Source: Montanilutibacter psychrotolerans (lineage in GTDB: Bacteria; Pseudomonadota; Gammaproteobacteria; Xanthomonadales; Xanthomonadaceae). Taken from it: a stretch of DNA of 64,000 bases. This document shows, in pieces, positions 11,361 through 21,600 of the stretch (the first letter of the stretch is position 1; each line of letters starts with the position of its first letter). The notes under the pieces were generated by a model. The model was given only the letters and a program-made list of their open reading frames with translations, made no database searches and had not been told where the DNA came from. Location: assembly GCF_003719825.1 (NCBI RefSeq), contig NZ_RIBS01000001.1, positions 744,001 through 808,000 of the forward strand, read 5' to 3'. The position numbers and the translations under genes were made by a program.

Positions 11361-12655
11361 CCTCGAACATACCGCAGGGCCCCGTCCGCAAACTCGCCGA
11401 GGCCGCACGCGATGCGTCGCATGCCGTTGCGGCACTGCAGCCCGCCCAGCGCCGGCACCTGATCGAAGCGATGGCTGATGCGGTGGACGCGGACCGCGAT
11501 ACAGTGCTCGCCGCCAATGCCAGCGATCTCGCGCAGGCACGCCGCAACGGTGCCGGCGCGGCGATGCTCGATCGCCTCGCGCTGGATGCCGCGCGCATCG
11601 ACGGCATCGTGGCCGGACTGCGCGAGATTGCCGCGCTGCCCGATCCAGTCGGTCAGGTGACGCGAAGCCAGACGCGGCCCAATGGGCTGATCGTCGAACG
11701 GGTACGCGTGCCGTTGGGCTTGATCGCGATGATCTACGAAGCGCGCCCCAATGTGACCGCCGACGCGGCCGCGTTGTGCCTGAAGGCCGGCAACGCGGTG
11801 ATCCTGCGCGGTGGCTCCGAGGCGCTGTCCAGCAACCGTGCAATCGCCGCGAGCCTGCACCGCGCATTGCGCGCCTGCGACCTGCCCGAGGCGGCGCTGG
11901 TCCTAGTCGAGAACCCGGCGCGCGAGCACGTGCTGGAGCTGCTGCAGCTGACCGACCTGGTCGACCTGGCGATTCCGCGCGGCGGCGAGGGACTGATCCG
12001 CTTCGTCGCCGAGCACGCGCGCGTGCCGGTGATCAAGCACTACAAGGGCGTGTGCCACCTGTATGTCGACCGCGCCGCCGACACGGCGCGCGCGACGCGC
12101 CTTCTGCTTGACGGCAAGGCCTCGCGGCCCGCGGTGTGCAACGCGCTGGAAACGCTGCTGGTGCATGCCGACATCGCCGGGGAGTTCCTGCCCGATGCCT
12201 TGGATGCCCTGCAACGTCGCGGCGTCGAAGTGCGCGGTTGCGAACGCACGCGCGCACTGTACCCCGCAGCCGGCATCGCCGAAGACGCCGACTACGCCGC
12301 CGAGTTCCTGGACCTGGTGATCGCCGTGCGGGTGGTCGACAGCCTCGACGCGGCACTGGCGCACGTCGCGCGTTACGGCTCGGACCACACCGAGGTGATC
12401 GCCACCGAAGACACGCAGGCCGCGGCGGCGTTCGTGCGTGGCACGCGCAGCTCGGCGGTGATGGTCAACGCCTCGTCGCGTTTCAACGACGGCGGATCGC
12501 TCGGTCTGGGCGCGGAGATCGGCATTTCGACCACGCGTCTGCATGCCTACGGGCCGATGGGGCTCGAGTCGCTGACGATCGAGCGCTACGTCGTGCGCGG
12601 GGCAGGGCAGGTGCGGCATCCGGATCTGCTCGAGGCGTTCACCGACGCCCCGTGA
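11357..12655 (+). CDS. proA: Gamma-glutamyl phosphate reductase
   Basis: NADPH-dependent reduction of gamma-glutamyl phosphate to glutamate 5-semialdehyde, second step of proline synthesis. 432 residues of the aldehyde-dehydrogenase superfamily. It shows the substrate segment [43 protein letters not shown] and the catalytic Cys in [15 protein letters not shown]. It ends with [20 protein letters not shown]. It starts at an ATGA overlap with proB and is the last gene of the arg/pro operon. I see no strong terminator in the 74-nt gap behind it. Confidence 0.96.
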   Translation: MTSNIPQGPVRKLAEAARDASHAVAALQPAQRRHLIEAMADAVDADRDTVLAANASDLAQARRNGAGAAMLDRLALDAARIDGIVAGLREIAALPDPVGQVTRSQTRPNGLIVERVRVPLGLIAMIYEARPNVTADAAALCLKAGNAVILRGGSEALSSNRAIAASLHRALRACDLPEAALVLVENPAREHVLELLQLTDLVDLAIPRGGEGLIRFVAEHARVPVIKHYKGVCHLYVDRAADTARATRLLLDGKASRPAVCNALETLLVHADIAGEFLPDALDALQRRGVEVRGCERTRALYPAAGIAEDADYAAEFLDLVIAVRVVDSLDAALAHVARYGSDHTEVIATEDTQAAAAFVRGTRSSAVMVNASSRFNDGGSLGLGAEIGISTTRLHAYGPMGLESLTIERYVVRGAGQVRHPDLLEAFTDAP

Positions 12656-12729
12656 CGCAGGTCCTCAGGCCGACTGGCTTGCATCAAACGGCAGGCGCGG
12701 CGACGATGCCGGCCTGACCGGGAGAGGCC

Positions 12730-13017
12730 ATGGAACTGCTGACGCTGCAACACTTCAGTGCGCATGTGAACGAAACCTTCAATGCACAACTCAACGACAG
12801 CGAAGTGCCGTTCGTGCTCGTCGAGGCGCGGAGCGTGCAGGGTTCGCCGGGCGCGATGCGCGAGCCGTTCTCGCTGTTGTTCCGCAACGGCTCGTCGTTC
12901 CTGTTCCCGCAGCAGACCTACGTGATGCGACATCCCGGCCTGGGCGAGGTCGGGATCTTCCTGGTGCCGGTGGCGCGCGAACGCGAAGGTTTCCTCTACC
13001 AGGCGGTATTCAACTGA
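12730..13017 (+). CDS. DUF6916-like small protein next to tail-collar genes
   Basis: A 95-residue soluble protein without signal peptide or membrane segment, preceded by a good ribosome-binding site (GGGAGAGG). Features are FVLVEARSVQGSPGAMREPFSLLFRNGSS and a C-terminal VGIFLVPVAREREGFLYQAVFN. It matches the small beta-rich proteins (DUF6916) that I recall as regular neighbours of microcystin-dependent/tail-collar proteins. Here the collar genes lie on the opposite strand, separated by an acetyltransferase gene. Function unknown. Confidence 0.7.
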   Translation: MELLTLQHFSAHVNETFNAQLNDSEVPFVLVEARSVQGSPGAMREPFSLLFRNGSSFLFPQQTYVMRHPGLGEVGIFLVPVAREREGFLYQAVFN

Positions 13018-13083
13018 TCGTCTGATCGTCCGGACGGGCGGGGTCACCGCCCGTTGACCGACAACGCGTCGCCCGGCCGCCGA

Positions 13084-13662
13084 TCAGCCGCGTGGGTCCC
13101 AGCGCAGCCGCTGGTAGGCGCCCTCGTCGGCGACGACGGAAAACCCGAGCCGCTGGTAAAGGCGCGCAGCGCCAGTGTTGTCGCATTGCACGTGCAACTG
13201 CATGCCGCGGCCGTGGCGTGCAGCCTGCCGCTGGCTGTCGCCGATCAACGCGGTGGCCAGTCCCTGCCCACGCACCGCAGGGCCCAGGCTGATGTCGATC
13301 AGCAGATCATCGCCGGGCACCTCGTCGTGGTGTGCCCGCGATGCGTCGCCGCGCTGCAGGTAGTAGCGACCGACCGGGTCGCCGTGTTGCTCGATCACCA
13401 GGAAGGCGGCCTGCGGGAAGTGATTGACGTAGTGCAGGTGCTGCAGCGCGAACTGGCTGTCGAGAAACGCCTGCCTGGCCTGAGGTGGCCACGCGACCTG
13501 GGCGAGCTCCTGCTCGCGGGTGCTGGCGTACAGCTCGCGCAGGTAGGGAAGGTCGCTGGACTGCGCGTGCCGCAAGGCGATCCCGCGTCCGGTCAGGGAC
13601 GCGGGAGTCGCGATGCCGTCATCGCGGTGCGCGGGAAACGCCAGCGATGTCGGTGCCATCAT
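13084..13662 (-). CDS. GNAT-family N-acetyltransferase at the end of the tail-collar operon
   Basis: A 192-residue protein with the GNAT fold: IALRHAQSSDLPYLRELYAST at the N-terminus, SLGPAVRGQGLATALIGDSQ as acetyl-CoA loop (R/Q-x-x-G-x-G/A pattern), and NTGAARLYQRLGFSVVADEG at the C-terminus. Its start lies 10 nt after the stop of the third tail-collar gene on the same strand, so it is probably the last gene of that operon. This genomic link is its only functional hint; substrate unknown. The two N-terminal Met codons are adjacent, so the start is uncertain by one residue. Confidence 0.85.
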   Translation of the reverse strand: MMAPTSLAFPAHRDDGIATPASLTGRGIALRHAQSSDLPYLRELYASTREQELAQVAWPPQARQAFLDSQFALQHLHYVNHFPQAAFLVIEQHGDPVGRYYLQRGDASRAHHDEVPGDDLLIDISLGPAVRGQGLATALIGDSQRQAARHGRGMQLHVQCDNTGAARLYQRLGFSVVADEGAYQRLRWDPRG

Positions 13663-13672
13663 TCGCGTGACT

Positions 13673-14203
13673 TCAAGGGAACGACGGGAAGATGCCCTGC
13701 AACGCGATGCAGAAGTTCAGCGCGAGGTAGGGCTGCTGGTTCTCGTGTGGTTGCCCGCCGCCGCTCAGGCCCACCGCGTTCGGCGCGAAGCCCGCGGGAG
13801 TTCCTGCGGCGATGAACGGCGAGCTGGAGTTGGGGTTGCTGAGTGAGTTGCCGGCGCTTGGGCCGCTGGCGCGCTTGGTCGGATCGGTCTGCGCGTACAG
13901 CGTGACGCCGTGTACGTGCGCCGGCATTTCGGTGATCAGCACGGTCACGGATTGCTCGCCGAACGTCTCGCCGATGAGGCGGTTGGTGAGGCCGGGCGCC
14001 TGGCCCTGGTTGCAGCCTCCGCGGCTGGCCAGGTTGGGCAGCGCGAACGTGGTCGTCCCGTTGCCCCCGTACTGCGTGCCCAGCAACGCGAACAGCGCGG
14101 TGTTCTGCTGGATCGCCAGGACGGCGCCGTTGCATTGCGCCCAGCCGCGCGGCGGGAAGTTGAAGCCGTAGATCTGAATCTCGCCGATGAATGGTTCGGT
14201 CAT
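13673..14203 (-). CDS. Tail-collar domain protein, MdpB-like (copy 3 in transcription order)
   Basis: A 176-residue protein of the phage tail-collar/microcystin-dependent (MdpB) family. The N-terminal collar motif includes GEIQIYGFNFPPRGWAQCNG, followed by LFALLGTQYGGNGTTTFALP. The C-terminus is the family-type GGGQPHENQQPYLALN plus CIALQGIFPSFP. No signal peptide is seen. Collar domains form beta-rich trimeric fibre parts in phages; in bacterial chromosomes MdpB-like proteins are of uncertain role. It is followed 10 nt later by the GNAT gene. Confidence 0.88.
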   Translation of the reverse strand: MTEPFIGEIQIYGFNFPPRGWAQCNGAVLAIQQNTALFALLGTQYGGNGTTTFALPNLASRGGCNQGQAPGLTNRLIGETFGEQSVTVLITEMPAHVHGVTLYAQTDPTKRASGPSAGNSLSNPNSSSPFIAAGTPAGFAPNAVGLSGGGQPHENQQPYLALNFCIALQGIFPSFP

Positions 14204-14276
14204 GGAATTCCCCTTGTCTATGGACCGCAGCGGATCGCCACGGTATGCGCCGTCATGGCGCTCGAGCCTGTGGCGG

Positions 14277-14807
14277 TCAGCTTTGCGACGGGAAGATGCC
14301 GGCCCACGCGATGCAGTACTGCACGGTCAGCGTGGGCATCAGGTTGTCGTGCGGCTGGGTGCCGCCGGCGGGGGTAACCGACGCCGGTGCCAGCGTGACC
14401 TGGGTGGCGCCGGCCAGGTCGGTGACGTACATCGTGTCGGGGCTGATCGAACCCAGGGTCACCGTCGGACCAATCGCCGTGGCGCTAGCCGTGGCCGTGG
14501 TGGCCATGACCGCGTGCGAGTGCGCGGGCATCTGGTTCTGGGTGAGGGTGACGCTTTCGCTGCCGCCTCCTTCGCCAATCACTCGGGTGGTGAGCCCCTG
14601 GCCGGTGCCCCAGTGCAACGGCAGCTGGCCGCGCAGGTCGGGAAGGGCGAACGTGGACTGGCCGTCACCGCCGTAGGTGGTGCCGATCAGGGTGAACAGG
14701 ACCTCGTATTCGGAAATCGGTTGCAGGCTTCCATCACAGGAAAACCAGCCGTTGGGAACGCGGGAAAAGCCAAAGATCCGGATCTCGCCGACGTAGGGTT
14801 GGCTCAT
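14277..14807 (-). CDS. Tail-collar domain protein, MdpB-like (copy 2)
   Basis: The middle paralogue, again exactly 176 residues. N-terminus GEIRIFGFSRVPNGWFSCDG, then LFTLIGTTYGGDGQSTFALP, and the C-terminal block GGTQPHDNLMPTLTVQ with CIAWAGIFPSQS. The central region is Ala/Thr-rich and unlike copies 1 and 3, so the ends are conserved and the middle is variable, as in receptor-facing fibre proteins. It is separated by 73 nt from copy 3 and by 52 nt from copy 1, all on the same strand. Confidence 0.88.
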   Translation of the reverse strand: MSQPYVGEIRIFGFSRVPNGWFSCDGSLQPISEYEVLFTLIGTTYGGDGQSTFALPDLRGQLPLHWGTGQGLTTRVIGEGGGSESVTLTQNQMPAHSHAVMATTATASATAIGPTVTLGSISPDTMYVTDLAGATQVTLAPASVTPAGGTQPHDNLMPTLTVQYCIAWAGIFPSQS

Positions 14808-14859
14808 GGCAGTACTCCATTTTTGGGCGCTGGCGCGCGGCCGAAGGTGATCGAGGGTT

Positions 14860-15390
14860 TCAGTTGCGCGACGGGAAAATGCCCTGCAGCGCGATGCAGA
14901 AATTGATCACCTTGTACGGCTGCATGTTCTGGTGCGGCTGGGTGCCGCCGGCGGGTGCCAGCGTGTCGGCATTGAGCGCCACCAGTGCACTGCCCGACGA
15001 GGCGTACAGCGAGGCGGTGTTGGTGCCGTAGAGCTTGTCGGTGGGATTGCGCGACGTGCCCGCGACACTGGTGCCCTGCAGCAGGTGGTTGTGCGTGGGC
15101 AACTGGGTCACAAGCAACGTCACCGACTCGACGCCCCCAGTCTGGCCGATCGACAGCACGGGTGGCTGCCATGCGCCATCCACCGACGATCCGAACCCGA
15201 CCGGTACGCGCCCCTGCAGGTTGGGCAACGCGAAGTTGGTCTGCCCGTTGCCCCCGTACTGCGTGCCCAGCAGCGAGAACAACGCGGTGTTCTGGCTGAT
15301 CGCCAGGAGCTGTCCGTTGCACAGCGCAAAGCCGCGCGGCGCGAACTGGAACCCCGTCATCATGATCTGCCCGAGAAAAACCTCAGTCAT
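14860..15390 (-). CDS. Tail-collar domain protein, MdpB-like (copy 1, operon-proximal)
   Basis: First gene of the minus-strand collar operon, 176 residues. N-terminus GQIMMTGFQFAPRGFALCNG, then LFSLLGTQYGGNGQTNFALP, and C-terminus GGTQPHQNMQPYKVIN with CIALQGIFPSRN. It is divergent from the giant autotransporter gene: the two start codons are 280 nt apart and share the intergenic region. The shared length and end motifs of the three copies indicate tandem duplication with divergence of the central part. Confidence 0.88.
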   Translation of the reverse strand: MTEVFLGQIMMTGFQFAPRGFALCNGQLLAISQNTALFSLLGTQYGGNGQTNFALPNLQGRVPVGFGSSVDGAWQPPVLSIGQTGGVESVTLLVTQLPTHNHLLQGTSVAGTSRNPTDKLYGTNTASLYASSGSALVALNADTLAPAGGTQPHQNMQPYKVINFCIALQGIFPSRN

Positions 15391-15670
15391 CGTCCATCCC
15401 CCAATTGAGGCGATCCGTCATGGATCGCGTCGGCACTGTCGCCTTCGCGTTTTCAAATGACAATAGAAAAGTTTCGTGAAGCCGGATGCGGAAAGTGTGA
15501 TCCGGTAGGCACTTTCGTCCGGCCGGATTTCCTGTTGGAATGCGTGGAAGTGTGGGAAGGGGTGCAGCCCGGTGCTTGCCGGTGCCTGCCGGACACGGAT
15601 CAGTTCGACACCGACGACGTCGGTGAGGGTGCGTCCACTCGACGCGACCCTAGAATCAGGGGAAGCAGGT
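15391..15670. promoter_or_regulatory. Divergent control region between tail-collar operon and autotransporter, with switch-like inverted repeats
   Basis: The 280-nt region holds several inverted repeats. GCGATCC/GGATCGC (15410-15428) forms one hairpin. Further on, ATCCGG at 15500-15505 can pair with CCGGAT at 15482-15487 or with CCGGAT at 15523-15528, and GAAAGTG (15491-15497) can pair with CACTTTC (15510-15516), interlocking with both. An AT-richer stretch (about 15449-15475) is the likeliest promoter area, and TAGAAT at 15651-15656 is a possible -10 box close to the start. The alternatives look like a structured leader, but I cannot assign a known RNA class. Confidence 0.4.
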
Positions 15671-18600
15671 ATGCAGCAGCACCGGTCAGCGCAGCGCGCG
15701 GGCACGCCGATGGTTTCGCGTGCCGGTGGTTCACCATGGATGGCGATGCTGCGGTGGTTCGCGGTGTTGTTTCTGGCCATCGGCATGTCGGGCAACGCAT
15801 CGGCCGCCTGCGCGCCGGTGGAGACGGCCTCGATCGCCTCCGGCGGCACCGCCACGTTCGGCTGCTCCCTGTTCGGGTTCAATTTCACGCCCGTCACGGC
15901 CCCCAGCCACGGTTCGCTGACGTTCGGGACGCCGACCAACGTATCGGCCGTCGTCTACACCAACAACGGCGACGGCGCGCCGTCCGACACCTTCGTGCTG
16001 TTCGACTTCGACGACGACACGAACGTCACCTTCAACATCACGGTGGGGCCGGCCAGCTCGATCGTCGTCAGCCCCGCGAGCCTGCCCAACCCCTTGGTGG
16101 GCGTGGCGTACAGCCAGACCTTGAGCACGACCGGCGGAACGTCGCCGTACACGTATTCGCTGGGGTCGGGCAGCATTCCTCCGGGCATCACGCTGTCGTC
16201 CGGCGGCGTGATCTCGGGTACCAGCACCGCTTCGGGCCCGCACACCTTCACCGTCAGCGTGATCGATTCGGCGCTTCCGACGCCGGCGACCGCCAACAAG
16301 ACCTACGCGGTCACCATCCCGGCGCCCGTGCTCGACCTGCTGCCGGACAATCCGCCTGCCGGCGTCATCGGCGCGGCGTACAGCATGCAGTTCTCCACCA
16401 CGGGTGGCACGGCGCCTTACACCTACACCATCGAGTCTGGCCTCGGCACTTTGCCGCCGGGCTTGAGCATGTCGACCGCCGGCCTGGTATCAGGCACGCC
16501 GACGGCGCTGGGAACCTACACGTTCTCGCTGCGCCACGATGACAGCACCACCATCTCGACCGGCGGTGAACACTTCCGCGCGCAGATGGTGTCGATCACG
16601 ATCAATCCGCCGCCCACCATCTCGGTCAGCCCGACCAGTTTCCCGGCTGCCACCGTGGGCACGGCCTACAGCCAGACGGTCACTGCCAGCGGCGGCACTG
16701 CGCCGTATACCTTCGCGGTGACGGCCGGCGTGCTGCCGGCCGGACTCAGCCTCAACGGCACCAGCGGTGCGGTGACGGGCACGCCGACGGCGGCGGGCAC
16801 GTTCAATTTCACGGTCACGGCCACCGACAACAACAGCTTCACCGGATCGCGGGCCTATGCGCTGACGGTCAGTGCGCCGACCATTTCGATCGCGCCCACC
16901 ACGCTGCCTGGGGCAACGGTTGCCGCCGCGTACAGCCAGACGATCACGGCCAGTGGTGGCACCGCGCCTTATTCGTACGCTGTCACCGCAGGCGCGCTGC
17001 CTGCCGGGCTCAGCCTGGCCAGCAACGGTGCGCTCACCGGCACCCCGACAGCCGGGGGCACGTTCAATTTCACCGTCACGGCAACCGACAGCAGCACCGG
17101 GACCGGCCCGTTCACCGGCAGCCGCGCGTACTCGCTCACGGTCAGCGCGCCCACGATCGCGGTGGCGCCCACCACGTTGCCCGGCGGCACGGCCGGCACC
17201 GCCTACAGCCAGACGATCACTGCCAGCGGCGGTACCGCGAGCTACTCGTTTGCCGTGACCGCTGGCGCCTTGCCGGCTGGCCTGGCGTTGTCGTCCGCAG
17301 GTGCCCTGTCGGGCACGCCGACGGCAAACGGCACGTTCAACTTCACCGTTACTGCCACCGACAGCAGCACAGGCACTGGCCCGTACACAGGATCGAGGGC
17401 GTACTCGCTGAGCATCGCCGAGCAGGCGCCGGTGGCGAATCCGGTCTCGGCAACCGTCGCCCAAAGCAGCGGTGCCAATCCGATCACACTGAACATCACC
17501 GGCGGTGTGCCGACGTCGGTTTCGATCGCCAGCGCGGCCAGCAACGGCACGGCCATTGCCTCGGGCACGTCGATCACCTACCAGCCCACGGCCGGTTACG
17601 CCGGCCCCGACAGCTTCACCTACACCGCGACCAACGGCGCAGGCACCTCGGCGCCTGCAACGGTCACCATCACCGTCAGCAACCCGACGATCTCGGTCGT
17701 CGCCTCCGGACCGCTTGCCGCGCAGATCGGCGTCGCCTACAGCCAGACATTCACCTGGTCGGGCGGCACGGCGCCGTACACCGGCTTCGACGTGACCGGC
17801 CTGCCAGCCGGCTTGGCGATCACCAGCAGCACCACCGACAGCGTCACCGTCTCGGGCACGCCGACCCAGACCGGATCGTTCGCGCTGATTGCCAGTGCCA
17901 CCGACAGCAGCACCGGCAACGGTCCGTTCTTCCAGTCGCAGGGCTTCACCCTCGACGTGATCCCACCGACGTTGGTGCTCACGCCGCCGACGGGCACGCT
18001 GACGGCGCCCTACGGCGCTGCCTACAGCCAGGCCTTCACCGCCAGCGGCGGAACCGCGCCCTACAGCTATGCCCTCAACAGTGGCTCGCTGCCCACCGGC
18101 ATGACGTTCAACGCCGGCACCGGAACGCTGTCCGGCACGCCAACCCAGACCGGCAATTTCCCGATCACGGTGATGGCCACCGACAGCAGCACCGGTGCCA
18201 CCGCACCGTACTCGGTGACGGTTGGCTACACACTGGAGGTTCCGGCACCGACGATCGTCATCGCGCCGGCGGCGTTGCCGGATGGCACGGCCGGGACGGC
18301 TTACAGCCAGACGATCACCGCCAGCGGCGGCATCGGCCCGTACACCATCTCGCTGGCGGCCGGGACGTTGCCCGCGGGCGTGACGTTGTCCTCCGGCGGT
18401 GACCTGAGCGGCACGCCCACCGACTCGGGAACGTTCAACATCACCGTCCAGGCGCAGGACGCCAACGGCGAGACCGGATCGCGGGCGTATTCACTGACGA
18501 TCGCCGCGCCCACCCTGACCCTGTCGCCGGCAACCCTGCCCAATGGCACGGCGGGCGTTGGCTACAACCAGGTGTTCAGCACCACCGGCGGAATCGCGCC

Positions 18601-21600
18601 CTACAGCTACGCCGTGACCGCTGGCGCGCTGCCCGCGGGCCTGACGTTGTCTGCCGCGGGAACGCTCTCAGGCACCACCACCGCAACCGGAACGTTCAAC
18701 CTCACCGTCACCGTCACCGACAGCACGGGCGGAACCGCGGCGACGGCCAGCAATGCCTACGCCCTGGTGATCGACGCACCGGTGATCACGCTGAGTCCGG
18801 CCACGTTGCCTGACGGCTCCACCACCGCCGCCTACAGCCAGACGATCACCGCCAGTGGCGGCACCGGCCCGTACACCTTCGCGCTGCTGTCGGGTTCGCT
18901 TCCGGCGGGCATGAGCTTCAGCTCGGCCGGCCTGCTGTCGGGTACGCCCGTCAATGCGGGCGCGTTCTCGCTGACGGTGCAGGCGACCGATGCCAACGGT
19001 TTCACCGGAACGCTGGCCTACACGCTGACGATCGCTGCGCCGACAATCACCCTGGCGCCGGCGGCACTGCCCGATGGCCTGGCGGGCACCGCGTACAGCC
19101 AGACGATCACCGCCAGTGGCGGCACCGGTCCGTACACCTTCGCGCTGCTGTCGGGTTCGCTTCCGGTGGGCACGAGCTTCAGCTCGGCCGGCCTGCTGTC
19201 GGGTACGCCGATCAGCGCAGGCGCGTTCTCGCTGACGGTGCAGGCGACCGATGCCAACGGCTTTACCGGAACGCAGGTGCACACGCTGACGATCGCCGCG
19301 CCGACGATCACCCTGGCGCCGGCGGCACTGCCCGATGGCCTGGCAGGCACCGCCTACAGCCAGACTGTCACGGCCAGTGGCGGCACCGCGCCGTACACGT
19401 ACTCGTTGCTCAGCGGTTCGTTGCCGGTGGGGATGTCCTTCTCGTCGGCGGGCGTGCTGTCCGGAACGCCGGTGATGGCCGGTACGTTCAATTTCACGGT
19501 AAGGGCCACGGATGACAACGGTTTCACCGGTGACCACGCCTACAGCGTGACGGTGGCGAGCGCGACGATCACGATCGCCCCGCCCACGGTGCCATCGGGC
19601 ACGGCCGGCGTCGCCTACAGCCAGGCGTTCAGCGCCGGCGGCGGCGTCGCGCCGTACACGTTTGCACTGGGCGGTGGAGCGCTGCCGCCAGGGCTTTCGC
19701 TGTCCGCTGCCGGTGCGCTTACCGGCACGCCCAGCGTGGCCGGCAGCTATTCGTTCGACGTGACTGCCACCGACAGTTCCGTGGGCACCCCGGCAACCGC
19801 CTCGCGCAACTACACGCTGGCGATCGCGACTGGAGTCACGGCCGTCGGCGACGCCTTCGCCACGGCTCAGAACGTCGCGTTGAGTGACAACGTGGGCACC
19901 AACGACACGTTCCCGGTCGATTCGACGTTCGCGTTGGCCACCGCGCCGACCAATGGCACCCTGGTGCTTAGTGCCGATGGCAGCTTCACCTACACGCCCG
20001 CCACCAACTTCAGTGGCAGCGATGCGTTCACCTACCAGTTGTGCCTGCCCGCGCCCAACACCGGCGTGTGCGATGTCGGCAACGTGACCCTGACGGTTGG
20101 CGGCAACACGGTGGTTGCCAATGACGACGCGGCCAGCACGCCGCGCGACACCGCGGTCAGCGTGGCGGTGCTCGGCAACGACACCGTCACCGGTGCGCCG
20201 TTCGATCTGTCTTCACTGTCGGTGTTGACCAACCCCGGCAACGGCACCGCCGTCTGCGATGGCGCAGGCAACTGCGTCTACACGCCGACCACCGGCTTCT
20301 CGGGCGTGGACAGCTTCCGCTACCAGATCTGCGACAGTTCGGTCCCGACGGCGGTCTGCGTCGACGCGCTGGTGTCGATCACCGTCGACAACGCTGTCAT
20401 CGACGCGATCAACGACAACTTCAGTGGCACGCCGGTGAATGGCAGCGTCGGTGGCACGGCCGGCAACGCCTTCGTCAACGACACGCTGGACGGACTGCCC
20501 GTCAGCGCGGCCAACACGGAGGCCACCGTGCTGACGCCGGCCACGGATCCGGGCGTCAGCCTGGACGTCGCTTCCGGCGATGTCACCGTGGCAGCGGGAT
20601 CGGGCGCGGGTAGCTACACGATTGTCTACCGCCTGTGCGAAACGGGCGCCCCGGGCAATTGCGACGACGCGACCATCCAGGTGGAGGTCGCGGTGAACGT
20701 CCTGACCGTGGTTGCTGACTCGGCCAACACGACGCAGAACACCGCCGTGGCGATCAACGTGCTGGCCAACGACAGCAGCACCGGCGCACCGCTCGACCCG
20801 GCAACCGTCACCGCACCCACGCCGCCGGGCAACGGCACGCTGAGCATCGACGCCGGCACGGGCGTGATCACCTACACGCCGGCCACGGGCTTCAGCGGCA
20901 ACGACAGCTTCACCTACCGGGTCTGCGATGGCAGCAGCCCAGGCGCGGTCTGCGGGACCGCCACGGTGTCGATCGTGGTGGCCGATCCGACCATCACCGT
21001 GACCGCGACCGGCCCGCTCAACGCGACGGTGGGCGTGTCCTACAGCCAGACCTTCCGTTGGTCTGGCGGCACGGCGCCGTACAGCGGTTACAGCGTCACC
21101 GGCCTGCCTGCGGGCCTGACGGTGACCGCCAGCGACACCGACAGCGTCACCGTCAGTGGCGTGCCGACCGCGGCCGGCAGTTTCACCGTGCTGGCCAGCG
21201 CAGACGACAGCAGCACCGGCAACGGTCCGTTCACCACGGCCCAGTCGTTCACCCTGGTGGTTGCCACGCCGACGCTGGTACTCGACCCTCCGGGCGGGCC
21301 GTTGAACGCGGCTTATGGCGTGGCCTACAGCCAGGTGTTCAGCGCCAGCGGTGGCATTGCGCCGTACAGCTATTCGCTGACCGGCACGCTGCCGCCGGGT
21401 CTGACATTCGACGCGGCCAGCGCCACCTTGTCGGGCGTGCCGAGTCAACCGGGTACCTTCGCGTTCTCCGTCAGCGTCAGCGATGGCAGCACGCCGCTGG
21501 TGGGGCCGAGCTTCACGACGGTCAACAACTACACACTGACCGTCGCGGCCCCAACCATCGTGCTGGCGCCTTCGACCTTGCCTGACGGCACCGTCAACGC

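Noticed and set aside
13673-15390. Prophage tail module
   Set aside because: Only collar-domain genes are present; no capsid, terminase, baseplate, lysis or integrase genes lie nearby.
15440-15530. c-di-GMP (GEMM) riboswitch upstream of the adhesin
   Set aside because: The characteristic GEMM core sequences are not present; only generic alternative hairpins are seen.
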